DNA of 64,000 nt from Vagococcus zengguangii (GCF_005145005.1 NZ_CP039712.1:2017001-2081000), one strand, 5' to 3'; positions 8,997 through 18,174 are shown, counted from the stretch's first letter. Program-made: numbers and translations. Notes: generated by a model not told the origin, from the letters alone.

Positions 8997-9974
8997 CTAT
9001 TCTGCTACACATTTTTCTAGCGTTTCTTTAATAGAGGCAATGACGTCATGGTCTTTAATTCCCAATTCTTCCCATGTATCAGCCGGGTCTACAAATAAAT
9101 CTTCTTCTTGAACTTGACCGGACAAGGAATAGAGAATCCCATGTTCGACTCCATTTTCTTCAGCGTGACGATCAATTGCCTCGTAAGAACCTTTCAGCTG
9201 TTCAAATGGCAACACTGGAACTGTAGTTGTTTCTGTTTGACCAAGCGCATCTACCATCATTTGGTAAAATTCTTGGAATTTCATATTAACTGCGGAAATA
9301 GCATATGTTTTGCGATGCTTTCCATTCTCCATTGCACCAACTGCTGCTTCTGCCACCTGTTCGACAGTTACCATTGCCGTTCCACCTTTAAGGGCAGGAA
9401 AGACAGGGCGATCTTTAATCCGGTCCGTAAACATTTTCCATAGTGGTAAACGCTCTGGCATCGTTCCGAAAATGTAAGGAAGACGCAAACTTGTTACCGT
9501 CATAGAGCCTTCACCTTCAGCAAACGCAACTTGTTCTTGCAGTAAACGCGTATTGGGATAAGGTTGGCTTTTTAGGTCGTATTTGTCTACTAATCGTTCA
9601 GCAAACTCTGCGAAATAAGAGCCAAAAATAACAAATTTCTTTATACCAGCTTGTTTAGCCAAGCGTGCGAAACGTTGCGTCGGTAATACATTTGCTTCGT
9701 AAAAGAATTTCAAGGCTGGTTTTGCCGGAACGACGCGCTCATCGGCTCCCGCTGCATACATAAATCCCTCACAGTCGCTTAAAAGTTCAATAATTTCTTG
9801 GTCGGTCAATGCGTTCATATCGCCTAATGTAATCTCAACTTCTGATGGCAACAAATTTTCTTCTGGCATCGGAGGTAATGCGATTGTCTTAACTTGGTAG
9901 CCACGAGCTAACAGTTCCATCGTTGTGTAATACCCTAGAAAACCTGTTCCACCTAAAACAAATATTTTTGACAT
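8997..9974 (-). CDS. NAD(P)-dependent epimerase/dehydratase-like protein (atypical SDR)
   Basis: Cytosolic Rossmann-fold protein of 325 residues. The nucleotide motif GGTGFLG is at residues 8-14; FVIFGSYFAEF holds the strand before the active-site area, and a YxxxK-like element is not obvious (YDLKSQPYPNTRLLQEQ in its place), typical of atypical SDRs that bind NAD(P) without classical catalysis. ATG follows AAAGGAGAAT. It is divergently transcribed from an AraC-type regulator 111 bases away, the likely controller. Both lie between two IS1182 fragments, so the pair was probably acquired by transfer. Substrate unknown. Confidence 0.75.
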   Translation of the reverse strand: MSKIFVLGGTGFLGYYTTMELLARGYQVKTIALPPMPEENLLPSEVEITLGDMNALTDQEIIELLSDCEGFMYAAGADERVVPAKPALKFFYEANVLPTQRFARLAKQAGIKKFVIFGSYFAEFAERLVDKYDLKSQPYPNTRLLQEQVAFAEGEGSMTVTSLRLPYIFGTMPERLPLWKMFTDRIKDRPVFPALKGGTAMVTVEQVAEAAVGAMENGKHRKTYAISAVNMKFQEFYQMMVDALGQTETTTVPVLPFEQLKGSYEAIDRHAEENGVEHGILYSLSGQVQEEDLFVDPADTWEELGIKDHDVIASIKETLEKCVAE

Positions 9975-9995
9975 AGTCTATTCTCCTTTGATAGC

Positions 9996-10025
9996 TTGTT
10001 ATTTTGTTCACATATAAAGTATAAT
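9996..10025 (+). promoter_or_regulatory. Promoter of the AraC-type regulator
   Basis: TTGTTA (9996-10001), 18-base spacer, TATAAT (10020-10025). It lies in the divergent intergenic region shared with the epimerase-like gene and supports the ATG at 10086 rather than a longer frame. Confidence 0.6.
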
Positions 10026-10085
10026 GGATACGAAACCAAAAAAATCATCGTTTTTCCGTTAACTTTTCACTTTAAGGAGAATATT

Positions 10086-11270
10086 ATGGTAAAAAATTAC
10101 CCGTTTGTCGGCAGTCACTATTTTTCAGAAAACTTCAAACCACAAGATTTGTCACTCACCTATCAGCATATTCAAGCTACACAAACGCCGCATTTTTATA
10201 ATGAGGTAGAATTTATTTTTATCGTTGGTGGCAAAGGTGAAATTGCCATCAACGGGCAGTTATTTGCGATTAAGGAGGGCGATTTAATTCACTTATTACC
10301 GTATCATGTTCATCAGTTGATACTCGCAGATAATCAGTCTGTGGAGTGTTTTCGCATCCGTTTTTCGATTGGTCTCTTATTGTTGTCTTCGGTAAATGAA
10401 GATAATTATCTATCAGCTTTGACACATATGGATTATACGGTTCCGATTATTTCATTGAATGCTCGTAAACAAAGAAAGTTGCGTTTCTTTTGCGATGAAG
10501 TCATTTATGAAAAAAATCAAAATAATAAGCATTTTGAAACATTGCATATTTCGTTAACGTCTTACATTTCTTACTTATTTCAAACGATTAAAATGAATCC
10601 ATATCACAAAACTGAACCGGCAAACGGTTGGCGGAGTCTGGAATATTTACAGCTTTATCATCAAGATGAACTGACAGTGGAGCGGGTCGCACATGCTCTG
10701 GCACTGACTACAGAGGAAGTTCGTACTTCATTAAATCAACTAACCGGAATGAATTTCATTCAATTGTTGAATCAAGTGAGAATTCGAAATGCGACTGCCT
10801 TGTTACAGTTCCCCGATCTTACTGTTCAAAAAATCGCCTCTATCTGTGGCTATTCTTCCAATGCCAATTTCTATAAACAGTTTAAAAAAGTTCACGGATT
10901 GACACCAACCCAGTATCGGCAAAGCTTGAAAGTAAACAAGCAGATGATCGGATTTAATGATAGTTGGGACGTTATTATCTACATTTTAGAGAATTGTTGT
11001 ACCCAATTGGACCTTGAAAGCGTAATGAGGCACACGAATTTTTCAAGTGATAAAATCAATAAGCTCTTACAAGATAAGTTGAATATGGGGTTTAAAGAAC
11101 TACTGAATCGTTTCCGCGTGCAGGTAGCGCGAATGTTGGTTCAGAATGATGATTTTAATCTGAGCGAACTAGCCCTCAAAGTAGGTTTCTCTGATGTTAA
11201 TACCCTAATCCGTAACTACAAAAAGTATTTAGATACTACACCGCATCAAGACAAAAAAAAGAGCAAATGA
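10086..11270 (+). CDS. AraC-family regulator with N-terminal cupin and two HTH domains
   Basis: Transcription regulator of 394 residues. Residues 20-100 form a cupin-like sensing domain (EVEFIFIVGGKGEIAINGQ, EGDLIHLLPYHVHQL). Residues 184-280 are a complete AraC HTH domain (LTVERVAHALALTTEEVRTS; IASICGYSSNANFYKQFKK; LTPTQYRQ). Residues about 296-388 look like a second, diverged copy (LDLESVMRHTNFSSDKINKL; LSELALKVGFSDVNTLIRNYKKY; TTP). Typical relatives are about 280-300 residues with one domain. Start ATG 10086 follows TAAGGAG; the longer frame would run through the promoter. It probably controls the divergent epimerase-like gene; the ligand may be a sugar. Confidence 0.82.
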   Translation: MVKNYPFVGSHYFSENFKPQDLSLTYQHIQATQTPHFYNEVEFIFIVGGKGEIAINGQLFAIKEGDLIHLLPYHVHQLILADNQSVECFRIRFSIGLLLLSSVNEDNYLSALTHMDYTVPIISLNARKQRKLRFFCDEVIYEKNQNNKHFETLHISLTSYISYLFQTIKMNPYHKTEPANGWRSLEYLQLYHQDELTVERVAHALALTTEEVRTSLNQLTGMNFIQLLNQVRIRNATALLQFPDLTVQKIASICGYSSNANFYKQFKKVHGLTPTQYRQSLKVNKQMIGFNDSWDVIIYILENCCTQLDLESVMRHTNFSSDKINKLLQDKLNMGFKELLNRFRVQVARMLVQNDDFNLSELALKVGFSDVNTLIRNYKKYLDTTPHQDKKKSK

Positions 11271-11302
11271 CAACTATCATAGGCCCCACCTAGAATAGAC
11301 AC

Positions 11303-11386
11303 TTGAAAAAGTACAGTAAAGAATTAAAATTAAAAGTTGTGCAAGAAGACCTGGCTGCCCCGTTGGATATAAAATCTTTCAAATAA
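11303..11386 (+). pseudogene. IS3-family OrfA fragment
   Basis: From TTG 11303 the frame reads KKYSKELKLKVVQEDL, the typical start of IS3-family (IS150-like) OrfA helix-turn-helix proteins, then meets a stop at 11384. Only about 27 codons survive. A scrap of an older insertion. Confidence 0.6.
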
Positions 11387-11458
11387 TTCGGTTTGGAAGG
11401 CCTAAAGATTAAACGAAAGAGTCTATTTACCCTTCTCAACTCAAGGACGATGTCAATA

Positions 11459-11815
11459 TGACAAAATAATTTACGGAGAAAGTCACGTCGTTTCAGAGGT
11501 GGACACTTCATGACCGTTATGCCGCTATATTTATATGGACGCAACCTATATCCCTTTAAAACGGAAAACCGTCGCCAAGGAAGCCATTCATATCGCAGCT
11601 GGCATTCGAGTTGAACTAGCTATACGTTTGTACCGACTGAATCCATCACGATTTGGGAGGAGATTTTGATGAATCTCCAGGAATATAGTATAAAAACCAT
11701 CCGCCTTTTCATCACGGATGGTTTAAAGAGGATGGCAGAGGCCGTTCAGCGGTTATATACCAAAGTCCGATTTCAACATTGCTCTGTTCATTTTTTTCGT
11801 GGCTTGGGAACTTTT
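11459..11815 (+). pseudogene. IS256-family (Mutator-type) transposase fragment
   Basis: Readable in pieces: TEKVTSFQRWTLHDRYAAI, then after a shift YIYMDATYIPLKRKTVAKEA (the DDE first-Asp block), IHIAAGIRVE, then another shift, VPTESITIWEEILMNLQEY, IRLFITDGLKRMAEAVQRLY and VRFQHCSVHFFRG. These blocks are in the order of IS256 transposases, but there are at least two frameshifts and both ends are missing. The 100 bases after it (11815-11913) encode nothing I recognise. Confidence 0.8.
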
Positions 11816-11913
11816 TAAAATTGCAGAGGACAAACTACGAACCAAGCTAAAGGGACAGGTCCAGCGAAGCCGATTCAGAAAATTCGTTTGGGAAAGTGGA
11901 GTAACGCACACAG

Positions 11914-12582
11914 TACGTCAACAAAACATGATTGATGATGCCATTTTTATTGATGAAACTAAAATTTTAGCTGATGCTAATAAATTTAGTTTTGTTTGGA
12001 AGAAAAATACGATTCGTTTCGATGCGATGAATCGAGAAGCAACTGTCTCTTTAATGAATGAATTAAAAGAGGCTTATTCGTCGTCTCATATACCAGATGG
12101 CTCTAATCTATCTTTAGATATGGTTGATGAAGTTCTGACTCGTTTAGAATTAAGATTAGAAGAATTAGAAAAACAAATCGAAGCAGAACCAAAACTTTCA
12201 CCTAACCCTGCAAAACAAGAACGTCGTTCTTTAAAAGCAACTAAAAGAAAATTAGCTGCACGTCGAGCTAAAAGGCTAGAACATCAAAAGCAATTTAAGA
12301 CTTTCGGGAAACGAAACAGCTATTAAAAAACCGATCACGATGCCACTTTCATGAGAGTAAAAGAAGATCAGATGAAAAATGGTCAGCTTAAGCCAGCTTA
12401 TAATTTGCAAATTGCTACGAGCAAGTAATTTATCGTAGGCTATGATGTTTACCAAAATCCAACAGATACTAAAACGTTAATCCCTTTCTTAGAAAAAATC
12501 CGAAACAAACGAAAAATAACACTTTTCGTCCGTTTCGGATTTATTATTTTAGACTAATAACACTAACTTTTGTCACAGCCTC
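11914..12582 (+). mobile_element. IS1182-family remnant, copy 2 (right end kept, left end lost)
   Basis: Starts abruptly at TACGTCAACAAAACATG, in the middle of the transposase, and matches copy 1 (8285-8937) almost base for base through 12563, including the same nonsense codon after KRNSY (12324-12326) and the same C-terminal truncation. It then continues into the right terminal inverted repeat ACTTTTGTCACAGCCTC (ends 12582), the complement of the left end at 7786. A nested hairpin at about 12500-12542 (ATCCGAAAC with GTTTCGGAT) is shared with copy 1. Not functional. Confidence 0.8.
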
Positions 12583-12601
12583 TTACTATTATTTACTATT
12601 T

Positions 12602-13270
12602 TTAGTATCCTGATTGCTCGCTTTGAACACCTGAAACAATTGCAATACCAGCACTTGCACCGATACGTGTTGCGCCTGCTTCAACCATAGCTTCAACATC
12701 AGCTAATGAGTGGATGCCACCTGAAGCTTTGACTTGAGCGTTATCACCGACAGTGTCTTTCATTAATTTAACATCAGCAGCTGTTGCCCCACCAGTTGAA
12801 AAACCAGTTGATGTTTTAACAAAATCAGCACCTGCTTCAACCGCTAATTCAGAAACTTTGACTTTTTCTTCGTCTGTTAATAATGCTGTTTCGATGATAA
12901 CTTTAACTAGCGCTTTTCCAGCCGCCGCATCAACTACCGCTTTAATGTCATTTAATACAACATCGTATTGACCTGATTTTAAAGCACCCACATTGATAAC
13001 CATGTCAACTTCATCAGCACCATCAGCAATGGCCTGTGTTGTTTCGAATGCTTTAACAGCTGAAGCATTTGCCCCTAATGGGAAACCAATTACCGTACAA
13101 ACTTTAACGTCGCTATCTTTTAATTCTTCTGCTGCTAACTTGATCCAAGTTGGATTAATACATACTGAAAAGAAACCATATTCTTTAGCTTCAGCGATTA
13201 ATTTTTTAATATCCGCCTCAGTAGTATTCGCTTTTAATGCTGTGTGATCAATTAATTTTGCTACGTTCAT
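12602..13270 (-). CDS. deoC: Deoxyribose-phosphate aldolase
   Basis: Cytosolic class I aldolase that splits 2-deoxyribose 5-phosphate into acetaldehyde and glyceraldehyde 3-phosphate, used in deoxynucleoside breakdown. The 222-residue product begins [14 protein letters not shown]. Schiff-base Lys152 is in [15 protein letters not shown], the second active-site Lys181 in [10 protein letters not shown], and Asp89 in [13 protein letters not shown] 13268-13270 has AGGGGA ahead; a GTG six codons earlier is embedded in that site. It stands alone, without other deo genes. The IS1182 remnant ends 20 bases past its stop. Confidence 0.96.
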   Translation of the reverse strand: MNVAKLIDHTALKANTTEADIKKLIAEAKEYGFFSVCINPTWIKLAAEELKDSDVKVCTVIGFPLGANASAVKAFETTQAIADGADEVDMVINVGALKSGQYDVVLNDIKAVVDAAAGKALVKVIIETALLTDEEKVKVSELAVEAGADFVKTSTGFSTGGATAADVKLMKDTVGDNAQVKASGGIHSLADVEAMVEAGATRIGASAGIAIVSGVQSEQSGY

Positions 13271-13351
13271 TTTTCTATCCCCTATCACTTTAATTTACTA
13301 TCTAAGTATAAGGGAATTCCAACTAAATGTAAAACGCTACACTTGTTTAGA

Positions 13352-13672
13352 TTACGCCAATTTAACCGCTGTTCCACTACATGTTACCATCAACATACCA
13401 TTATCCGTTCCCAATACTTCATAATCCATCTTCATCCCGATAATCGCATCTGCTCCACGGCTGCTTGCGCGTTGACTCATTTCAGCTAAGGCTTCTTCAC
13501 GCGCACTCATCAACTCATCTTCATATCCTTGTGAACGACCACCAAACACATTTCGTAAGCTCGCCCCAAAATCTTTAAAAATGTTAATCCCGGTAATTAC
13601 TTCACCGAATACAATCCCTTCATAGCTTGCAATTTCTTTTCCTGAGACTTCATTAGTTGTTGTAATAATCAT
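13352..13672 (-). CDS. YbjQ/UPF0145 family protein
   Basis: Small cytosolic protein, 106 residues, matching UPF0145 (heavy-metal-binding-domain-like YbjQ): begins [14 protein letters not shown], has [16 protein letters not shown], a middle [20 protein letters not shown] and the end [16 protein letters not shown]. The family forms a pentameric ring; its biological role is not settled. ATG follows AAGGAGTGACGTGAC. Length is normal. Unlinked in function to deoC, which follows 81 bases downstream on the same strand. Confidence 0.85.
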   Translation of the reverse strand: MIITTTNEVSGKEIASYEGIVFGEVITGINIFKDFGASLRNVFGGRSQGYEDELMSAREEALAEMSQRASSRGADAIIGMKMDYEVLGTDNGMLMVTCSGTAVKLA

Positions 13673-13833
13673 GTCACGTCACTCCTTATATAATTTATTA
13701 ACAATATTGTACGATTATCTGGCAATAAAACCATCATGCTAAGGTCTGAGTTTTTCAAAAAAATCACTATAAGCATAAACATTGTGTTTTATTTTTATAC
13801 CGATTACATTTAATATATAGCGTTAAAATAACG

Positions 13834-13867
13834 GGTGTAAAAGGAGAGTTTTTTCTCATTTTACTTA
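13834..13867 (+). promoter_or_regulatory. Hairpin in the leader of the antiporter gene
   Basis: GTAAAAgGAGA (13837-13847) pairs with TCTCaTTTTAC (13854-13864), a compact stem-loop 45 bases before the start codon. No poly-T follows, so it is not a plain terminator. The rest of 13673-13908 shows no clear gene. Function unknown. Confidence 0.35.
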
Positions 13868-13908
13868 CCGCTTATTTTAAGCTGAAAAATAGATTAAGGA
13901 AGTGAATT

Positions 13909-15090
13909 ATGAATATTTTATTAACCCTCGCACTGATTATTTTGCTGACGAAAGTAGCGGATACCTTTGCCATAAAGCTCGGTTTACCCTCGGTTGTCGG
14001 CAGCTTATTAGTCGGAATACTGGTTGGACCCTCTGTTTTAAATGTCATTCAAAATGATCACTCGATTGAGTTGTTCTCGCATATCGGGGTCGTGTTATTG
14101 ATGTTTTTAGCAGGAGTGGAAAGTGATTTAAAAATCTTAAGAAAACACTTCAAGCCGTCGCTTGTTACTGGATTACTTGGTGTTGTCGTACCTTTTTTAA
14201 GTTTCTTTCTGGTTTCGAGAATTTTTAACTTCTCAGATGAAACCTCATTATTTATCGGCTTAATTTTTGGTGCCACCTCATTAAGTATCACCATCCAAGT
14301 GTTAAAAGAACTTCATTTTATCAAAACCAAAGAAGGCTCAATTATTATCGGAGCCGCTGTCTTGGACGATGTGATTGTCGTCATTTTCCTAAACTTCATC
14401 TTGAATATGGTCAATCCCGATACGACATTGATTGATATCGTTCCGTTATTATTGAAGAATATTCTATTCTTCGCGATTGTCCTGGCAATTGATCGCTTTA
14501 TTATGCCAATCTGTTTGAAATTATTGAAACAAACAAAAGTACCTGAAAAAAATGTGGCCTTTTCACTAATGTTGGCGTTCTTATTGAGTTTCTTAGCTGA
14601 ATACATCGGCATGTCAGACATTATCGGCGCCTTCTTTGCTGGTATCTTGATTTCACGCACTAAATTTGCTCATCTTGTCGAAATGAAAATCACCAGTACC
14701 ACCTTGTCACTGTTCGCTCCAATTTTCTTTGTCAGTATTGGTCTGAATTTATCGCTAACGAACATTTCCAAAAATCTGTGGTTGATTATCGTGTTCAGCA
14801 TCCTAGCTGTTATCACGAAATTCGTTGGGGGATATCTGGGAGGAAAATACGAGAAATTCGATCATTTAAGCAGTTCGATTGTAGGGGCTAGCCTTGTATC
14901 CCGTGGCGAAATGGCCTTAATTTTAATTAGTTTAGGACTTGAAAAAGCCTTTATTAATGATGAAATTTATGCAAGTTTGGTTCTAGTTATCATCATTACC
15001 ACGATCTTAGCACCAATTATTTTAAAATATTTCATTACGAAGTTCCGTGAAAACGAAGCGACGAATGAACAAGCAACTATCACTGACTAA
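13909..15090 (+). CDS. NapA/KefB-type cation:proton antiporter (CPA2)
   Basis: Polytopic membrane protein, 393 residues and about 12 hydrophobic helices, of the monovalent cation:proton antiporter-2 family. VVGSLLVGILVGPSVLN is the typical first conserved block, and AAVLDDVIVVIFLN carries the paired acidic residues expected for ion binding. GASLVSRGEMALILIS near the end is also conserved. There is no C-terminal TrkA-N domain, so it is closer to NapA-type Na+/H+ antiporters than to KefB. It likely extrudes Na+ from the cell. ATG follows TAAGGAAGTGAAT; transcription ends at a hairpin terminator. Confidence 0.85.
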   Translation: MNILLTLALIILLTKVADTFAIKLGLPSVVGSLLVGILVGPSVLNVIQNDHSIELFSHIGVVLLMFLAGVESDLKILRKHFKPSLVTGLLGVVVPFLSFFLVSRIFNFSDETSLFIGLIFGATSLSITIQVLKELHFIKTKEGSIIIGAAVLDDVIVVIFLNFILNMVNPDTTLIDIVPLLLKNILFFAIVLAIDRFIMPICLKLLKQTKVPEKNVAFSLMLAFLLSFLAEYIGMSDIIGAFFAGILISRTKFAHLVEMKITSTTLSLFAPIFFVSIGLNLSLTNISKNLWLIIVFSILAVITKFVGGYLGGKYEKFDHLSSSIVGASLVSRGEMALILISLGLEKAFINDEIYASLVLVIIITTILAPIILKYFITKFRENEATNEQATITD

Positions 15091-15102
15091 ACAACTCATA
15101 GT

Positions 15103-15137
15103 CGCATCCTTTTTCTGATAAGGATGCGTCTTTTTTG
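15103..15137 (+). terminator. Terminator of the antiporter gene
   Basis: CGCATCCTT (15103-15111) pairs with AAGGATGCG (15121-15129), followed by CTTTTTT. Confidence 0.85.
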
Positions 15138-15142
15138 TATAC

Positions 15143-15175
15143 AAAAACACTCTGCTGATTGAACAGCAGAGTGTC
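15143..15175 (-). terminator. Terminator of ackA
   Basis: ACACTCTGCTG (15148-15158) and CAGCAGAGTGT (15165-15175) form an 11-bp stem with a six-base loop; on the minus strand it is followed by TTTTTG. Confidence 0.85.
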
Positions 15176-15185
15176 AAAATGTTAA

Positions 15186-16373
15186 TTATTTATTTTTTAA
15201 TGCTTCAACGTCGCGCGCGATCATTACTTCTTCATCTGTTGGGATTAAGAATACTTTCACTGTTGAATCGTCTGTAGAAATTTCACGTTCAACACCGCGG
15301 ATGTTGTTTTTCTCTTCGTCTAATGTGCAACCAAACCAAGTTAAACCTGACATGATGTCACGACGACGAGTGATTGAGTTCTCACCGATACCAGCAGTGA
15401 AGACAATCGCATCAACACCGTTCATTAACGCAATGTAGCTACCAATGTATTTTTGGATACGAGTATTAAACACACGAATCGCCATTTCTGAATCTTCAGT
15501 ACGTGCTTCTTCCACTTCACGCATATCGCTTGATACGCCTGAAAGACCTAATAAACCAGATTTTTTGTTTAAGATGTCAACCATTTCTTTGATATCAGTG
15601 ATGCCTTCTTTTTCCATAATATATGGTAAAACAGATGCATCGATGTCACCTGAACGAGTTCCCATTGTAATACCAGCAAGTGGTGTGAAGCCCATTGACG
15701 TATCGATTGATTTACCACCTTCAACGGCTGTAATTGAACCACCATTACCTAAGTGACATGTGATGATTTTAGTTTCTTCGATTGGTTTACCTAATAAAGC
15801 AGCAGCGCGTTCTGAAACGTAACGGTGGCTAGTTCCGTGAGCACCATATTTACGAGCTTTATGTTTGTTGTAGTACTCCATTGGAATGCTGTATAAGTAA
15901 TTTTCTTTAGGCATTGTTGTATGGAATGATGTATCGAATACCGCAACGTTTACAGCGTTTGGTAAAATATTTTGGAATACGCGGATAACTTTTGCTTCTG
16001 CCGGATTATGTAATGGCGCAAATTCTGCTAAGTCTTCGATTAATTTTAATGCTTCATCATCGATTAATGCTGATTCTTTGAAGTGTTCTCCACCAGCAAC
16101 GACACGGTGACCAGCACCTTCGATTTCATCAAATGATGCGATGATGTTTAATTCAATCATTTTTTCTAATAATAAGTTAACGGCTTCGTCATGGTTAGCT
16201 AAATCTAAAATTTGTTCAAATTTTTGATCTTCTCCGTATGAAATAGCGAAGATTGAATCATTTAAACCGATTCTTTCTACTAAACCTTTAGCGATAACTG
16301 TTTCTTCTGGCATTTCGAATAATTGCCATTTTAAACTTGAACTTCCAGCATTGATTGCAATTGTTTTTGACAT
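15186..16373 (-). CDS. ackA: Acetate kinase
   Basis: Cytosolic enzyme interconverting acetyl phosphate + ADP and acetate + ATP, the ATP-yielding end step of mixed-acid fermentation. The 395-residue product begins [20 protein letters not shown] (acetokinase signature 1), has [10 protein letters not shown], the phosphate-binding [11 protein letters not shown], and the C-terminal ATPase-fold motif [12 protein letters not shown] follows GGGAGAGTTACC. It lies 22 bases downstream of ytxK, an arrangement conserved in many Firmicutes, and is closed by its own terminator. Confidence 0.97.
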   Translation of the reverse strand: MSKTIAINAGSSSLKWQLFEMPEETVIAKGLVERIGLNDSIFAISYGEDQKFEQILDLANHDEAVNLLLEKMIELNIIASFDEIEGAGHRVVAGGEHFKESALIDDEALKLIEDLAEFAPLHNPAEAKVIRVFQNILPNAVNVAVFDTSFHTTMPKENYLYSIPMEYYNKHKARKYGAHGTSHRYVSERAAALLGKPIEETKIITCHLGNGGSITAVEGGKSIDTSMGFTPLAGITMGTRSGDIDASVLPYIMEKEGITDIKEMVDILNKKSGLLGLSGVSSDMREVEEARTEDSEMAIRVFNTRIQKYIGSYIALMNGVDAIVFTAGIGENSITRRRDIMSGLTWFGCTLDEEKNNIRGVEREISTDDSTVKVFLIPTDEEVMIARDVEALKNK

Positions 16374-16395
16374 GGTAACTCTCCCTTATAGTTGG

Positions 16396-17412
16396 TTATA
16401 AATTATTTTTTTGCCACTTAGCAAATTCTGTAAAGAACCCTTGGATAGCTTGCGGATCTTTCAACGATGGAATTCTCGCAATTAATACTTCCTTAGGTGG
16501 TGTAACTTGCTCTCCTCGGTTTTGGACGATAATAATCGACTTACGTGAGCTTGCTGATTGGAACAAGGTTTCTGGCAAGCCAACAACGGCTGACAGATGG
16601 ACTTTTTCTTGCAACCATTTTTTTAGCTCAGGCGCTTGATCAGCGACTAAGAAATCTTCTGGAACTAAGAAAATACCAAAACCGTCTGGTGTCGCGTAAT
16701 TCATGCTTTGTTCCATTAATAAGTGATGAGCGTAGGTATGACCTTCCGCAGCTTTCACTGTGAACCCTTCTACTCGTTCGTCATGCGGATAATAACCGAT
16801 TGGCAAATCACTAATAACTAAATCTGCAGGTGATACTAGTAAATTTTGGATACTATCTTGATGGAAAAACGTCACATCTTCTTTTAACAATGCACTATTT
16901 AATGAGGCAATCGTTAAGAGTGTATCATCAACATCAATTCCCGTTGCACTCACTTGATAACCTGCTTCCTTTAAATAAAGCAAAACCGTATACAACAAAT
17001 TGCCCGTTCCGACTGTTAAATCCAATAATTGGACAGGTTGCGACTTTTTAGTCTGTAAAAGTTGCTCCCCTAAATAACTAAATAAAAATCCTAACGCATC
17101 CGGCGTTAATTGGTGGTTAGGTTGGACAGGTTCATGTTGTAAGCCATTAAGTAGCACAAGTTGTAAAGCATTTCTCTGTTCTGATTGCGTTAATTCTAAT
17201 GAACTGAACTGTTGATACAGTTCTTCTAGTTCTTTAACAACTTCCGCAGTAGGTGCACCATCAACCACTCTTACTCGCTGATTATCTAAGATATTCTCAA
17301 CCGTTTCGATATAACTTTCAAAAAAAGATGTCTCTAACGCTTGTTGCATCTTACTAATGCTCGCATTCAATAGTTGAAAGGCTTGCTCCATTGTTTCTGA
17401 AGACACATTCAT
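16396..17412 (-). CDS. Class I SAM-dependent methyltransferase, YtxK type
   Basis: Protein of 338 residues related to N6-adenine DNA methylases. The SAM-binding motif I is DLTVGTGNLLY (about residues 127-137) and the catalytic NPPY position reads DLPIGYYP. The N-terminal helical part (EQAFQLLNASISKMQQALE) is typical of the YtxK group, encoded next to ackA and often behind the comG operon. No comG genes are adjacent here; folT is upstream. AAAGGGA precedes the ATG. The target is unknown, and the DLPI motif suggests the classical DNA-methylase specificity is altered. Confidence 0.82.
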   Translation of the reverse strand: MNVSSETMEQAFQLLNASISKMQQALETSFFESYIETVENILDNQRVRVVDGAPTAEVVKELEELYQQFSSLELTQSEQRNALQLVLLNGLQHEPVQPNHQLTPDALGFLFSYLGEQLLQTKKSQPVQLLDLTVGTGNLLYTVLLYLKEAGYQVSATGIDVDDTLLTIASLNSALLKEDVTFFHQDSIQNLLVSPADLVISDLPIGYYPHDERVEGFTVKAAEGHTYAHHLLMEQSMNYATPDGFGIFLVPEDFLVADQAPELKKWLQEKVHLSAVVGLPETLFQSASSRKSIIIVQNRGEQVTPPKEVLIARIPSLKDPQAIQGFFTEFAKWQKNNL

Positions 17413-17461
17413 CAGTCCCTTTCAATTTGAAAATTTGACTTTCACTTCCTAATCTTAACGA

Positions 17462-17487
17462 AAAAGGCTTGAATTATCAAGCCTTTT
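17462..17487 (-). terminator. Terminator of folT
   Basis: AAAAGGCTTGA and TCAAGCCTTTT with an ATTA loop; on the minus strand it is followed by TTC and sits 38 bases after the folT stop. Symmetric enough to work in both directions. Confidence 0.75.
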
Positions 17488-17525
17488 GATCACATTATCA
17501 CGATGATAAACGCGTCTTTAGTCCA

Positions 17526-18035
17526 TTATTTTGTGACTAAACGCGTTAGCATTTTTCTTTTGGCGATTAGTTCTACGACCAAGATTTTAACGACTAACAA
17601 AACTAACGCAGTCAAAAGTCGACCTGGTAAGTAAGCAATCGTTGACTCTTTGCCCATTGTCATCCATAACCACACCGTATTCAAACTTGTTGAGGCGATT
17701 GAACCGACCAAATTACCGATGATATTGCGCGTTAGCGTCATCTTTTTGTTGTAGAAAAACAAGCCATAAATTAAACCTTCCACAACTGCTGTTAACGTAT
17801 AGCCTGGGAAAAACATGCCGACTGGTCGTAACACAAAGCCGAATAAATCAGCTAGACCATTCCCCACTGCAGCAAATAGCGGGCCGAATAACCACCCCAT
17901 TAAAATAACTGCGATAAAACTAAAGCTAATACGAAAGAACTCAGTTTGGACCACAAATTGACGAGTTAAAATAATTTGCATAGCAATTAATAACCCCATC
18001 AAAGCGATTTCTTTGGCACCAATTTTTCTTTTCAT
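17526..18035 (-). CDS. folT: Folate ECF transporter S component
   Basis: Membrane substrate-binding subunit for folate uptake, which partners with the shared EcfAA'T module encoded elsewhere. The 169-residue product has five or six helices: ALMGLLIAMQIILTRQFVV, FFRISFSFIAVILMG, LFGPLFAAVGNGLADL, and a conserved region with FVLRPVGMFFPGYTLTAVVEG (quoted in part). ATG 18033-18035 follows AAAGGAGTGGCAAGAT; the longer frame would translate the riboswitch upstream. Folate specificity is supported by the tetrahydrofolate-riboswitch-like leader immediately ahead. Confidence 0.9.
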   Translation of the reverse strand: MKRKIGAKEIALMGLLIAMQIILTRQFVVQTEFFRISFSFIAVILMGWLFGPLFAAVGNGLADLFGFVLRPVGMFFPGYTLTAVVEGLIYGLFFYNKKMTLTRNIIGNLVGSIASTSLNTVWLWMTMGKESTIAYLPGRLLTALVLLVVKILVVELIAKRKMLTRLVTK

Positions 18036-18080
18036 ATCTTGCCACTCCTTTCTAGAGCAGCCGCATAAATATACAACTAT

Positions 18081-18174
18081 GCAGCGAATGCGAAAACAAA
18101 ATCGCGGGTCTCCCCTTCGTCCCGGAGGCAACATCCCATCCTCCAAGCACTTAACGCTCTGTCTTCTACTCTGT
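18081..18174 (-). promoter_or_regulatory. Tetrahydrofolate (THF) riboswitch
   Basis: On the minus strand the leader reads CAGAGTAGA, GCGTTAAGTG, then a GGAGG ... CCTCC stem enclosing ATGGGATGTTG, followed by GGGACGAAGGGGAGACCC and a closing strand GCGATTTTGTTTTCGC. The GCGTTAAGTG and GGGATGT blocks and the order of stems match the THF riboswitch consensus, a class often found before folT. The start codon is about 46 bases after it. Gene control probably acts on translation or early termination; no clear T-tract terminator is seen. Confidence 0.78.

Noticed and set aside
11290-11544. 84-codon minus-strand open frame over IS scraps
   Set aside because: The plus strand carries recognisable IS3 and IS256 fragments; this frame is their shadow.
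11799-12326. 175-codon open frame as a gene
   Set aside because: It fuses unrecognised sequence to an internal piece of a dead IS1182 transposase, with no start region of that family.
7786-12582. Prophage or ICE
   Set aside because: No integrase, capsid, relaxase or att-like direct repeats; only IS remnants and two cargo genes.
18036-18146. N-terminal extension of FolT
   Set aside because: It is the translated THF riboswitch and leader.
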